A stretch of DNA of 64,000 nt from Cytophagales bacterium (GCA_033344775.1 JAWPMT010000005.1:620001-684000); one strand, 5' to 3'. Positions 44,601 through 52,976 are shown, counted from the first letter of the stretch. Translations and numbers: made by a program. The notes: generated by a model not told the origin, from the letters alone.

Positions 44601-46055
44601 CGTTTCCAGAAATGCTTTGACTGGTGTCGCCGCAAAATCTCCTCCATTGATCCTAAAAATGGAATTGAAGAAGTAATCACTAACGAGATAGTCTTCTTCT
44701 GGCAAAACCTCCGTCTTATCATCGATCGACAGAATGGCCATGTTTTTCAAAAAGAAATTACCAATGGTAGCTTCCACGCCCCTTTCTGTCTGATTTAGCT
44801 CCGTGGACAATATGTGTTTAAGGCGAACATTACCGAAATTTCGGACTTTGCCCATATCCTTCAAACTGCTTTTCAAAACCTCTACCAAGCCGAAAGCACG
44901 GGTGCTGCAGTGGATATCAAATTCCAGGTTACGGCTTTCTTCCTTTAGCAATAGATAAGGACTCTCGATAACGAATCCAAAATGAGCGTTTTCATGTCCA
45001 CTGGCTCCAAGGTCTCCCAAAATGGGCCAATCTTCATCAGTCGCTTGCAAGGGGTATTCAAATTGATGCAGGTTCAACGTTTCCGAGCTGCTGTCTTCAC
45101 TTCGCTCTACATGAATACCTTTTAATGCGCCAATGGTGGCCCTGTTTAAGACGGTGGATTGGATGCTGCGATAAATGATATCGCGGCCCTCGCTATCCTG
45201 TCCGGCTATGAAGGCGGTTTCCCTGGGTATTTCATAACTATTGAACCCTTCAGCCAACTGTAGATTGACAATGGCCTGATCCGCATTACCATCCCTGGGA
45301 CGAAATTTCAATAAGTCTTTGAAATAAAATGATTTATGCCTGGCTGGGAAGGTATTGATGCTTTCACCCGAATGGTGCAAAAGATCTGCGAATGCGATCA
45401 GCATGGCCAAATGGGGTTGATGCCCGTCATGGCCAAAAGAGAGTTCCAGAAACTTCTCTGTCTGCGACTGTAAGAAAACAACACTATGCGTCATTTGCCT
45501 GAAAAGGCGCTTGATCTGATCAAAGTACTCATTGGATTGGAATTCATCCGCACCATGAAACAAACGGATCTTGGCCTTGATCTGCTCCTGAAAACGATGC
45601 ATCTCATCCAGCGCCATTTTCCACTCTTTATTGATGTTTTGCGCTGATTCCGGCACATTGGCCCGTTCGATACGGGTACGATAATCCGAGAACTTATTGA
45701 CCAGATTATTGGCTACTGAAGCCGCTCGTCCCAAGAACAATTGCCGGGCATGACCTCTGCCTTTTTTCGCCCAAAGCATGTGACGCGAAAACTGATCCTG
45801 AAATGTCTTGACATCTAAACTCCGGACTTCAGCCAAAGGTATGATCTCGTCCATTTCAAGCAATCGACTCCACCGACCATTTTCTTTGTTGGTTTCATCG
45901 TAGAACTTGACGTACTTGGATATTTCGTACAAATACCTGATACGGGCATATTTGGTACGATCCTCCATTTTCACGAAATCCTCGGCGAGTGCTTCCGGAA
46001 GTCGCTGCTTTTGGGTCGTCCCTTCGTGTTTGATATTTGTATGTGTCTTACTCAA
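41697..46055 (-). CDS. CIS baseplate J / gp6-like wedge protein (Cis11), very large
   Basis: A 1452-residue protein, the largest of the operon. Baseplate J-like features appear in the C-terminal third (about 1100-1330): YGYERIVLDHFPSVNKILCLSA, ISELREIRKYLETMTSPFVKLTVINPLYEKLRVFANVKFKRGVD, LNRELKSFISPW. That is the gp6/gpJ pattern also found in Afp11/Pvc11. The N-terminal about 1000 residues are unrecognised and beta-rich after a helical start. The gene begins with TTG at 46055 inside the stop of the gp25 gene (TTGA, 4-base overlap); the next in-frame ATG (about 45968) would drop 29 residues. It forms the outer wedge that starts sheath contraction. Confidence 0.85.
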   Translation of the reverse strand: MSKTHTNIKHEGTTQKQRLPEALAEDFVKMEDRTKYARIRYLYEISKYVKFYDETNKENGRWSRLLEMDEIIPLAEVRSLDVKTFQDQFSRHMLWAKKGRGHARQLFLGRAASVANNLVNKFSDYRTRIERANVPESAQNINKEWKMALDEMHRFQEQIKAKIRLFHGADEFQSNEYFDQIKRLFRQMTHSVVFLQSQTEKFLELSFGHDGHQPHLAMLIAFADLLHHSGESINTFPARHKSFYFKDLLKFRPRDGNADQAIVNLQLAEGFNSYEIPRETAFIAGQDSEGRDIIYRSIQSTVLNRATIGALKGIHVERSEDSSSETLNLHQFEYPLQATDEDWPILGDLGASGHENAHFGFVIESPYLLLKEESRNLEFDIHCSTRAFGLVEVLKSSLKDMGKVRNFGNVRLKHILSTELNQTERGVEATIGNFFLKNMAILSIDDKTEVLPEEDYLVSDYFFNSIFRINGGDFAATPVKAFLETAADDGETLAEKMMDVRLKDFIRLIERKIRIRHELNHLDKFLATFEGKKDPSSIKRLFRDCLNIYYTSAEGWVKIDPTLVTCPELYPGSKKKNYTIKVLLVLDENSPGLEPLVYEEDDISYFHSPAVRFELNPTAFVYPYDFFSSINLDKIDCRVSVRGLKSLVGYNQLGPLDISMPFAPFGPTPNLDSYLILGNSELFRKDVNHLGVNIEWMDLPKDSGGFRAYYNLYDLGIENHSFKAKLSVLKNGDWAPLTNEQQEFNLFENEVESQENNTLSTHVSLEDVDTSRLAFEKDFSWNPEELHYDHRSKRGFLKLQLSNPSDAFGHQFYPNLLSKLAFNNARNATRWLSNMFNRDEEMELPELPYTPKINRVTLDYDASFSLEFTKNKKAKDFKTRFHHLLPFEGYNEIPIGGRKTGATFIPQFRQEGILYIGVKDLKPFDTLTLFFNMKERVTEQVTDKSPKIYWAYLEDNSWRRFQSDQIIKDSTDRLLHSGIVKLDVGPFDTSNNTILTNELYWIRVSALEHTEVLGMVTEISTQAIELTYDRKSEGFRDLDENLAPGSIAASEQELVGIDTISQALESQGGQGAESDLSLDARISERLRHKNRCVDLYGYERIVLDHFPSVNKILCLSATDLGMMGLSPGRVILVVIPKTNNRASLYQETPTVSISELREIRKYLETMTSPFVKLTVINPLYEKLRVFANVKFKRGVDVGFYHQQLNRELKSFISPWLKGTEEAPSFQRKIPVAQVESFIQSRDYIEFVTKVSLLKVNQNLEGGEEELLPPLQAETYAGDTLEFNVTNPKDEAQLFSIRVKLGRGEEVKERSNMLLFTLKEFVNKETGNSDLDELLLRIERLVYEQDYVAFVTRSSLVEKVNGSSDRTEGWCVLPGEEWLHYEVLDTGENTPEIEMEEEEVDKEKIQGKYPWSLLTTASKHVITTISIDQYEAPDQAGIEELYLDEDFVIRNDE

Positions 46056-46468
46056 TTTTTAAGATCTGTTCCTTCCAAAAAGTAAAATGGATAGACAATA
46101 TTAGATCGTGTATTGGTCTGCCGCACATTGTACGACACATCTATATTGACCAATCCTTCCAGTTTATTATCCGTATGAACTTCTACTTCCAGCACCTCGA
46201 TTCGGGGCTCATATATGACCAATGCTCGCTCCACCGTATCTTTCAATCGGCTCTTTAGTGTGGTATTGATGTCTTCAAAAACCATGTCATGAATACCGCA
46301 TCCAAAATCCGGATTCATCAATCTTTCACCAGGCCTGGTAGAAAGGATGATCCAGATACTCTCACGAATATCCTCATCCGCTTCGGTCATTTTCACACCT
46401 CCGGCACCTCTTTCAAACGTAGGGGGAAAACTCCATCCCCTACCTAAAAATGACTTTTCATCGCTCAT
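46052..46468 (-). CDS. GPW/gp25-like baseplate protein (Cis9)
   Basis: A 138-residue gp25-family protein: FLGRGWSFPPTFERGAGGVKMTEADEDIRESIWIILSTRPGERLMNPDFGCGIHDMVFE. The EDIRESIWIILSTRPGERLMNPDFG core is diagnostic. In T4, T6SS and CIS particles it links the wedge to the inner end of the sheath and nucleates sheath assembly. The frame is open upstream to 46606, but that reading lies inside the PAAR gene. ATG 46468 overlaps the PAAR stop by 4 bases (ATGA) and gives the family-length protein. Confidence 0.95.
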   Translation of the reverse strand: MSDEKSFLGRGWSFPPTFERGAGGVKMTEADEDIRESIWIILSTRPGERLMNPDFGCGIHDMVFEDINTTLKSRLKDTVERALVIYEPRIEVLEVEVHTDNKLEGLVNIDVSYNVRQTNTRSNIVYPFYFLEGTDLKN

Positions 46469-46764
46469 CCTCCAATCATTACCGTGGGTAAACCCAAAAC
46501 AATACTTCCCCCATGTGCCGTGGTGTCTCCCATTCTGGCGGCAGGTTTTCCTCCTATCATGACAGTCGCCGAACCTTTGACAATGGAGTCGGGCGGACCT
46601 ACACACACGCAGGAATCTCCCATGACAGCAGCAGGCATGCTACCTATCAATACCGTGGGAGCGCCTGGTCCAATGATCGGGCCACCTACATGGGGTATCG
46701 GTGGTACCGCAGGGGTTTGCATCGGGCAAGTGTGCATATCTGTTATTCTCGCAGCTGGGGGCAT
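46465..46764 (-). CDS. PAAR-domain spike tip protein (Cis10)
   Basis: A 99-residue PAAR-repeat protein that sharpens the central spike: PPAARITDMHTCPM at the N-terminus, then VGGPIIGPGAPTVLIGSMPAAVMGDSCVCVG, then GKPAARMGDTTAHGG. The metal-binding His11, Cys13, Cys52/54 region and His84 are visible. There is no C-terminal effector extension. It lies 12 bases after the VgrG-like gene and overlaps the gp25 gene by 4 bases. Confidence 0.96.
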   Translation of the reverse strand: MPPAARITDMHTCPMQTPAVPPIPHVGGPIIGPGAPTVLIGSMPAAVMGDSCVCVGPPDSIVKGSATVMIGGKPAARMGDTTAHGGSIVLGLPTVMIGG

Positions 46765-46776
46765 ATCTCTATTCCT

Positions 46777-48561
46777 TTAATTAATCATCACCATGGCTCC
46801 TTTTACCGTCACATTACCAGATGCTTTGAGCTCTGCAGAAGCACTACCCTGAGCCGAAAAGGTGGTGTCTGCTTTTTGCTCGATCTTCATTCCGCTTACA
46901 GAAACACCAGAAGTGCCCTTTTCCGTCAACTTGGCACTGGAGGTAATCTCCGTATCCTGAGCGGACTTTAATACCAGTTTTTTAGCGCTATTGATTTCAA
47001 TACCGGAGTTGTCCATCACAATCTTATTCCCATTCTGATCCTCCAGTGCGAGTCCTTTGTCCTTATCACTGATTGCCAATGAGTTTCCACCAGGTGTCTC
47101 CAGAGTCAATACTTTGTCCTTCTCATCAAAGGTGATTTTGATCTTTTCTTTGCTAATGAATGCTTTGGTTTCGTTCTTTTTCTCGGGGGTCTCTCCAGGA
47201 GGTAGTTTGGAACTATGCACTGAGCCGAGGATAATCGGATATCGAGGATCATCATTCAAAAACCCAAGTACCACTTCATCATTCACCTCAGGATAAAAGA
47301 AAGCTCCTGATTTATTCGTGGCATAAAAAGTAGAAAGTCTTGCCCAAACTGTGTCTTTGTCTTGTTGCATGATCGGGACTTTCACTTCTACCCGAAAATT
47401 ATTGTCGGGATCTTTTTCGATGGATTTCACCACGCCTATCTGCAAACCCGCAACCGGGGGTAAGAGCCCACCAGCCGGAGGTGCAGCCACGTTTGGTTTC
47501 GATTCATGATACCAATCCGCAGGCATGCCCAGTAGCACTTCAGTTTTCCACTTGTCATCAACGATGTGATTTACCCCTCTGATAAATGCATTACCATTGA
47601 AGTGTGTTCCCATACCAGCGAGTTCTAACATGCCTCCGGGAACTACTTTGGAAGACCCAACAATGGTTACCCTTCCGGTAAAGGAAGCCAGTTGCGCACG
47701 TGTAAGCTTGGCAGAAGCCCAACTCTTCAGGTCTGCTGATTCCATGTTCCCTACGGACTGCATGTTAAATTCACTTACACCCAATACTCCAGCGAGTTTT
47801 TTAGGTGTAACATCACCGGGCATTTTCAGACTTGCTTTCCCGGCGCCATCCACTAATTTTTGATCCCCATCTGCCCAGGCATAGCCACTTGCTTTTTCCA
47901 ATTGGTCCTCTGCGTTCATCTCCACCTCGAAATCGAAAATCGAACCATCGGCAAACGACGCCTTTATTTCAGGAGAAACAGAGGTATCTGGCGGTTCGAC
48001 AGTCGCTTTACCTCCATCAACATTGACCAACATGCCATTGGCATCTGCTCGCATCAACATGAAATCCCAATCGGTCGCATTGAACTGCATCATGTTTTTG
48101 TGCTGGTAGGTCGTTGCTTTCACCGTGGCACTTCCTCCTCCGTCAGACACCAACGAAGAAATAATGTCACTGTCTTTCTTCTTCGCGAAAAAAGCGTTTT
48201 TACGACCAATGGTCATTTTCGTCAATTTGTCTTTGCACTCTACTACAAGGCTGGAACCATTGTCATCGGAAGTGATCATATGCTTCATGATCACTCCTTT
48301 ATAAACAGAAGTATTTTTGGATTCATAGCCAAGCTTCACTTCCACTTCTGCTCCTGGCAAAAACTCTTTTCCGGCACTTACAGGAAAGTCCGTTTGTGAA
48401 GGAATTCCATCAGCGATTGTAATAGTAGCCGTAGGGATCTGATTGATTTCCTTATTTACTTCCACATGCATTATCGCAAAAGCAGTAGCCACATTTTTGC
48501 CACCGACCATGATCTCATAGGTAAACGGGTCGCCTAAATCTTCAACTGGGGAATTAGCCAT
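46777..48561 (-). CDS. VgrG-like central spike protein (Cis8)
   Basis: A 594-residue spike protein. The N-terminal gp27-like region (about 1-340) has TITIADGIPSQTDFPVSAGKEFLPGAEVEVKLGY. An OB-fold gp5 domain follows (about 365-450: VKSIEKDPDNNFRVEVKVPIM, then EVVLGFLNDDPRYPIILGSVHS). The C-terminal part (about 470-590) is a triple-stranded beta-helix rich in short G/N/D turns. There is no evolved C-terminal toxin domain. It belongs with Pvc8/Afp8 more than with T6SS VgrG. The ATG is one base after the LysM gene stop. Confidence 0.93.
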   Translation of the reverse strand: MANSPVEDLGDPFTYEIMVGGKNVATAFAIMHVEVNKEINQIPTATITIADGIPSQTDFPVSAGKEFLPGAEVEVKLGYESKNTSVYKGVIMKHMITSDDNGSSLVVECKDKLTKMTIGRKNAFFAKKKDSDIISSLVSDGGGSATVKATTYQHKNMMQFNATDWDFMLMRADANGMLVNVDGGKATVEPPDTSVSPEIKASFADGSIFDFEVEMNAEDQLEKASGYAWADGDQKLVDGAGKASLKMPGDVTPKKLAGVLGVSEFNMQSVGNMESADLKSWASAKLTRAQLASFTGRVTIVGSSKVVPGGMLELAGMGTHFNGNAFIRGVNHIVDDKWKTEVLLGMPADWYHESKPNVAAPPAGGLLPPVAGLQIGVVKSIEKDPDNNFRVEVKVPIMQQDKDTVWARLSTFYATNKSGAFFYPEVNDEVVLGFLNDDPRYPIILGSVHSSKLPPGETPEKKNETKAFISKEKIKITFDEKDKVLTLETPGGNSLAISDKDKGLALEDQNGNKIVMDNSGIEINSAKKLVLKSAQDTEITSSAKLTEKGTSGVSVSGMKIEQKADTTFSAQGSASAELKASGNVTVKGAMVMIN

Positions 48562-48562
48562 G

Positions 48563-49231
48563 TTACTGCTTTAGAGGTGGAAATTGTAAGGTGGTCCCTG
48601 GCTTAAGAAAAGTAAACGTATCCAGCTTGTTGTGACGAGCTATTTGCTGATAGACAGAAATGTCTTTGTATATCTTATAGCATAAAGCTGGCAAAGTATC
48701 TCCTGCCGAAACCGTAATGGTATGGGTCATATCAGGAGAGCTTAATTTTATTCTCTTCTTGGTCTCTTCCTCGTCTGAGGCACCGATAAACTCTGCTATG
48801 ATCTTCGCTCGGATCGGAGTTCCATCTTCCTTGAACAAGGTATATTCCTCTTTGTAGGTTTCCATCTGGCTATTAAAAACCAATGTCCCCCAGGATAATT
48901 GTAAAAACGGAGTTCGGTGAGTTTGCCCATTGATTTTAAAGACCATCTTCCGAAAAGTATCCAGCATTTTCGGAACAGATTTTCCTTTCAGGCCGGTTGG
49001 AGCTTCCACCACTCCTGTGGCATCAAACACGAATTCAAACTTCAATGTTTCCGGTTGCATTCCCCAGAATATTCGCTTGTTCTCGCCTCCGATGGTCTCT
49101 ACGGATTTCAGGTCAATTTTATACTCACGCGTGTACTTCTCCGGATTGAACATCACCGTGAACGGACTCCCGTCTTTTTGTTTGCACGCGGGATCTTTAC
49201 AGGCCTGTATTTTGAGCTTAGTAAGCGCCAT
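48563..49231 (-). CDS. LysM-containing CIS tube/baseplate hub protein (Cis7)
   Basis: A 222-residue protein. The N-terminal domain (PFTVMFNPEKYTREYKIDLK, then RIFWGMQPETLKFEFVFDATGV) is the CIS tube-protein N-terminal family, which adapts the tube to the spike. A C-terminal LysM-like domain (about 168-218: HTITVSAGDTLPALCYKIYKDISVYQQIARHN) is equivalent to gp53/Afp7-type LysM. In related particles LysM contacts other baseplate subunits rather than peptidoglycan. Its ATG (49231) directly follows the DUF5908 stop (49232). Confidence 0.9.
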   Translation of the reverse strand: MALTKLKIQACKDPACKQKDGSPFTVMFNPEKYTREYKIDLKSVETIGGENKRIFWGMQPETLKFEFVFDATGVVEAPTGLKGKSVPKMLDTFRKMVFKINGQTHRTPFLQLSWGTLVFNSQMETYKEEYTLFKEDGTPIRAKIIAEFIGASDEEETKKRIKLSSPDMTHTITVSAGDTLPALCYKIYKDISVYQQIARHNKLDTFTFLKPGTTLQFPPLKQ

Positions 49232-49381
49232 TTACCGTTTATTCCGTTTATCTAGCTTTCGCAACACTTTTTTAACACAAGCGTTGACCAATTCATTTTT
49301 ATCAAATGATACCTTGTCTTTTGAGCGGTTCATGTCATCCGTAACGTTGACTTTCACCACTAATTCCCGAATTTCAAGCAT
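49232..49381 (-). CDS. DUF5908-type small CIS protein
   Basis: A 49-residue reading missed by a length filter: it begins MLEIRELVVKVNVTDD and ends in a very basic helix (KKVLRKLDKRNKR). The IEIRELV-like start is characteristic of DUF5908, small proteins encoded between the tube and LysM genes in Bacteroidota CIS operons. ATG 49381 overlaps the end of the upstream tube gene by 8 bases and the stop touches the next ATG, so it is fully embedded in the coupled operon. Its role is unknown; a chaperone or a small baseplate plug are possibilities. Confidence 0.75.
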   Translation of the reverse strand: MLEIRELVVKVNVTDDMNRSKDKVSFDKNELVNACVKKVLRKLDKRNKR

Positions 49382-49901
49382 ATCTCATTATCAGCGAAGG
49401 AAGTGATGCCAGTGAAACTGTCTCATAAAATTGATAGGAAAACTCCAGGGTTTCCACCATGATCTTGTTTTCCATGGCATTCATATCAGACGCTTGCATT
49501 TTGATTGGCCAGGCATTGACAAAGAACCAACATACGGAGGGCAGACCTTTTTCATCCTTCAACATCACACCGATGTTTTTGGGCTCTACTTCCAGATCAA
49601 AGTTGGATTGCAGTGAATTCATGCACCACGTACTCAGGCTGGAAACAGTAGTAACCAAACCTCGCTTCAAAACGAGGTTTGGATACTTGGTCCGGGTTGG
49701 AAGTTTATGTATAAATCTATTTTCTCCCCCCTCAGTAACAGATTCTGTATCGAATTCAACAGAAACCCCGGAGACTTCCTGAAAAGCATTATCAACTGAG
49801 CTGGTCAGCGCCATAAGGGCGCCCAACCCATCGAGCACACTCACGGAAAAATGGAACCCTACCGGTGGATAGTATTCTTGTCCCAGGATATTGGTGATCA
49901 T
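49374..49901 (-). CDS. Phage-tail-tube-like protein, second copy (Cis1b/Cis5)
   Basis: A 175-residue member of the conserved phage tail region (T4 gp19-like) family: YPPVGFHFSVSVLDG, FQEVSGVSVEFDTESVTEGG, PTRTKYPNLVLKRGLVT, GLPSVCWFFVNAWPIKMQ, ETLEFSYQFYE. It is a paralogue of the upstream 161-residue protein. In related systems one copy forms the bulk inner tube while the second forms the initiating ring at the baseplate. It follows the first tube gene by 17 bases. Confidence 0.93.
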   Translation of the reverse strand: MITNILGQEYYPPVGFHFSVSVLDGLGALMALTSSVDNAFQEVSGVSVEFDTESVTEGGENRFIHKLPTRTKYPNLVLKRGLVTTVSSLSTWCMNSLQSNFDLEVEPKNIGVMLKDEKGLPSVCWFFVNAWPIKMQASDMNAMENKIMVETLEFSYQFYETVSLASLPSLIMRYA

Positions 49902-49918
49902 ACGCCTGTCAAATCAGA

Positions 49919-50404
49919 TTATGGTTTCAAGCTACCTTTTCCATTCTGAGTAATGCCTTCATGCACAATCTCAATGGTTTCGATCGCTACTTCATTACCG
50001 TCTCCTTTTAGATCCGTTACCGTAATTTTAGTAGGCCATGCATTTTCAAGCACCCAGGTCATCAAAGGTGAGCCTGATTCATCCAAAAGATTGATGGTGA
50101 TGGTCGTTCTAGCGATGGTGTTCATCTTGATCTTACCATACCACTCCCAGAAAGCATTGTCGTCTTTGAACATGCCTTTCTTCATGGTCACGTTGCTGGA
50201 CTTCACCAATCCTGGCATTTTAGCCGTGCTGAACCGTGGATCGTTACCGGCACGGTACTCAATGATCTGTGATTCTATGTCCATTCCCGAAACCTCCTGA
50301 AAAGGAACTTCGCCGAGGCCACTATCTGATCCCATGTCTACATTGAAGTAGAACTTAGGGATCGGCCACATATTTTCTCTAGGGCTTTGAGCTTCTCCTG
50401 CCAT
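49919..50404 (-). CDS. Inner tube protein (Cis1, Hcp/gp19-like)
   Basis: A 161-residue tail-tube protein: PKFYFNVDMGSDSGLGEVPFQEVSGMDIESQIIEYRAG, then PGLVKSSNVTMKKGMFKDD, then PLMTWVLENAWPTKITVTDLKG and VAIETIEIVHEG. Hexamers of this fold stack to form the rigid tube that is driven into the target. It is probably the main tube subunit because it follows the sheath gene directly (58-base gap, one of the larger gaps in the operon, perhaps with its own translation or processing signal). Confidence 0.95.
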   Translation of the reverse strand: MAGEAQSPRENMWPIPKFYFNVDMGSDSGLGEVPFQEVSGMDIESQIIEYRAGNDPRFSTAKMPGLVKSSNVTMKKGMFKDDNAFWEWYGKIKMNTIARTTITINLLDESGSPLMTWVLENAWPTKITVTDLKGDGNEVAIETIEIVHEGITQNGKGSLKP

Positions 50405-50462
50405 AGTTTTATTCTTTTAAATTTTTTAAGTCTTTAAATCAATAAGTCGAAAAATCTGCGAT

Positions 50463-52007
50463 TTAAGCTTCAGCCATTTTCTGCTGGAACGTGATCACAA
50501 TGAATTCTGCAGGTCGTACTACAGCTACTCTTACCGTCACTCTCATGTATCCATCGAGAATGTCGTTGGCAGTCATTGTAGTTCCTAAACCAACCTGAAC
50601 ATCATAGGCTTCGCCTGGGGTAGATCCAAATAGCGCACCCGCTTTCCAAACATTATTGAGGAAGTTCGAGATCATACCCTGAAGCAAGATCCATGTATTG
50701 GCATCATTTGGTTCAAAGACGTACGCTCTGGCCGCTGCTTTGATGGACATTTCCAGGAAGATCATCGTACGACGAACGTTGATGTATCTCCAATCCTGGC
50801 TGTTGCCATCCAAAGTTCTGGCTCCCCAAACAATCACACCCTGACCAGGGAACGAGCGGATCGCATTGACCGCTTTACCATTCAATGGCATGTTCAGATC
50901 ATCATTCAGGTCATTATTGATATTGATATTAGGCTCTAGAACAGAGTTTAAGCTCACATTCGCAGGTGCCTTCCACACCCCTCTGGTATTGTCAACTGCT
51001 GTGTACAGTCCAGCCATTGCTGAAGCAGGAGGCAATAAGTTGATCTTTTTAACTGCTTCTTTGACGATCAAGCTCTTATAAACGGAAGAGATTCCTCTCA
51101 AACGAGCTTCTGCTGCCAAGAGGCCAGCTTCTTCAACTTCGGCCTCTTCTTCGCCCCCGTCTTTTTCCAGGAATACTTTGTACTTACCTGGAGATCCTTC
51201 AACGGCTGCTGTCTTCAACTCTCTTGCGATGGCTGCATTGAGTTCAGCGGGCTCAGCTGGAGTGATCAGCGGATCCAGTGTATCATCAAAATTGAGCATA
51301 GTGATCTCTCGATCCGACACGACATTGGTTTCCAACCAGGGGAAATAAGCCGCACCGTAATCCAGGAAATTGGCACCAATACCATTTCGGAAATCATTGA
51401 TTTTCTCTCTGGGATCAAAAGCCACTTCCTGATCCAGTTTAGGCACATCAAATACGCCAATGCGGCTTTGTTCTTTTTTGCAATGCGCCAGAATAGTGGT
51501 GTAGATACTGTAGCAATCACCAGGCTCCAAAGTCAAAGCATCCGGGCAAAGCACCATGGTTGGTTCTGGCTCGTCGGCCAACTTACCCACAGCCTCCATC
51601 ATAGGATCCTTCGCAACATCCCCGGAATAATCTCCCACAGAAACGATCCAACAAGTACCACCTCCATTTTGATAAAACAGACGAATACAATTGTACAAAC
51701 GGAAAACACCTCCAGTCCACTGGATCTTGTATTCATCGCGAGCCGTACCCAGCGGAAATACATCTTTATCCTGATCTTCTTTAGGCACTACCGAAAACTG
51801 ATAATCCGGTGCTCCTCCAAAGAATTGCTCAAACTCCACGAGTGAAGTAACCCTGATGGGCTTGTTAGTAACTACTTTACCCAGTTTTTCTGCTTTCTGG
51901 GTATAGCCGATAAATGCCGGTACCGCAGTAGCGACTGCTACGACGGAATTAGGAAAGGCATTTTTCTCTTCAATATAAACGCCAGGCGTTTTGTATGATA
52001 CAGCCAT
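50463..52007 (-). CDS. Contractile sheath protein (Cis2)
   Basis: A 514-residue phage tail-sheath protein. The N-terminal arm MAVSYKTPGVYIEEKNAFPNSVVAVATAVPAFIGYT and the C-terminal domain (about 385-514: FPGQGVIVWGARTLDGNSQDWRYINVRRTMIFLEMSI, then NDILDGYMRVTVRVAVVRPAEFIVITF) are canonical. N- and C-terminal arms exchange strands between subunits in the sheath. The middle (about 100-380) is a variable outer domain. Only one sheath gene is present, whereas PVC/Afp loci carry two or three (Cis2-4). Confidence 0.96.
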   Translation of the reverse strand: MAVSYKTPGVYIEEKNAFPNSVVAVATAVPAFIGYTQKAEKLGKVVTNKPIRVTSLVEFEQFFGGAPDYQFSVVPKEDQDKDVFPLGTARDEYKIQWTGGVFRLYNCIRLFYQNGGGTCWIVSVGDYSGDVAKDPMMEAVGKLADEPEPTMVLCPDALTLEPGDCYSIYTTILAHCKKEQSRIGVFDVPKLDQEVAFDPREKINDFRNGIGANFLDYGAAYFPWLETNVVSDREITMLNFDDTLDPLITPAEPAELNAAIARELKTAAVEGSPGKYKVFLEKDGGEEEAEVEEAGLLAAEARLRGISSVYKSLIVKEAVKKINLLPPASAMAGLYTAVDNTRGVWKAPANVSLNSVLEPNININNDLNDDLNMPLNGKAVNAIRSFPGQGVIVWGARTLDGNSQDWRYINVRRTMIFLEMSIKAAARAYVFEPNDANTWILLQGMISNFLNNVWKAGALFGSTPGEAYDVQVGLGTTMTANDILDGYMRVTVRVAVVRPAEFIVITFQQKMAEA

Positions 52008-52031
52008 AAGTTAGAATAGTGAGGTTAAGAA

Positions 52032-52976
52032 TTATACATTTATAAAAACTTCATTAAAATATTCATCTGGTTGTTGCTCCATTGGTTTCATGGCTGTCGC
52101 ATTGCCCAATGGGAGCTTGTCGATCAAGGGCTTTTTCTTACCATTGACCAGCCTTATCTGATAAGGAGATTGTTGCATGAGCTTCAACCTGGAACTAGAT
52201 TGAAACAGCATGCCATAAGGGCCGATCCCTCGCGATTCAAAACTAATTTTCCCTTCCTGATCTTTGACAGAAAGGGTATTAAGGTCATGATGACCAGAAT
52301 TGATCCAGTATTTCAAGTAAACTTCTCGTGTAGGAACGACCAACTCTTTTCGCACGACCTCTGTTGCGGCCAAAACTTCAGCTAAACTGACAGCAATTAC
52401 GGCACAATGACCAGGTTTCAAACCTTGTTTGGACAAATAGAGATCAACGCCACGAACGTTGTATTTTCCATCAGGCATTTCCGCTAAAAGCATGGGAAAT
52501 GCCCGATCAGTGGAACGTAAGGTTGTGTCATGAAGGATGTCCAAAGGTTCCTTTGAAGGTGGATTCTCTCTAGTGATCGTAACTTCAGGACTAGCGTAGT
52601 ACGCACCGAGCGAACGACGCATGGGTAACAGGTATTGCTGATCAAATTGATCTGTGCCTGTCGAGCTGACTAAATAAGGTGTGGATTTATTGGTGTACTG
52701 CCGCACATCCACCACATTCTTTATACCAGGATAGTTACTGGTCAATTCAAAAGTCAGATAGGGCCTTTCCGTGGAGAGGCTATTCAATCGTTCACGTCCC
52801 ACACTTGTGGTCGAAACGAAAAGCCCATTGGATGTGGCTTTGAAAATGACTTGATACTTATGGAATAAATCGATCCATTCTGACGTGGGTTGCACATTGA
52901 CGAAGCTTTCCGTGCTTTCACCGAAGTATTCACTTTTGACCGTGACCGATATCAGTTTTTGGTAAACGCCACTCAT
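52032..52976 (-). CDS. Unrecognised CIS-operon protein between cap and sheath genes
   Basis: A 314-residue beta-rich protein not assigned to a family. It has no signal peptide or membrane helix. It starts MSGVYQKLISVTVKSEYFGE and contains FELTSNYPGIKNVVDVRQYTNKSTPYLVSS and MLLAEMPDGKYNVRGVDLYLS. Its ATG overlaps the cap gene stop (ATGA-like arrangement at 52976) and the sheath gene follows after 24 bases, so it must be made with the structural proteins. By position it could be a second cap or cap-adaptor subunit; AlgoCIS of Algoriphagus is known to have two cap-type proteins. This is inference from gene order only. Confidence 0.5.
   Translation of the reverse strand: MSGVYQKLISVTVKSEYFGESTESFVNVQPTSEWIDLFHKYQVIFKATSNGLFVSTTSVGRERLNSLSTERPYLTFELTSNYPGIKNVVDVRQYTNKSTPYLVSSTGTDQFDQQYLLPMRRSLGAYYASPEVTITRENPPSKEPLDILHDTTLRSTDRAFPMLLAEMPDGKYNVRGVDLYLSKQGLKPGHCAVIAVSLAEVLAATEVVRKELVVPTREVYLKYWINSGHHDLNTLSVKDQEGKISFESRGIGPYGMLFQSSSRLKLMQQSPYQIRLVNGKKKPLIDKLPLGNATAMKPMEQQPDEYFNEVFINV

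Noticed and set aside
46469-46606. 46-residue N-terminal extension of the gp25-like gene
   Set aside because: The extension reads through the PAAR gene in another frame. The ATG at 46468 gives the family-length protein and a 4-base overlap.
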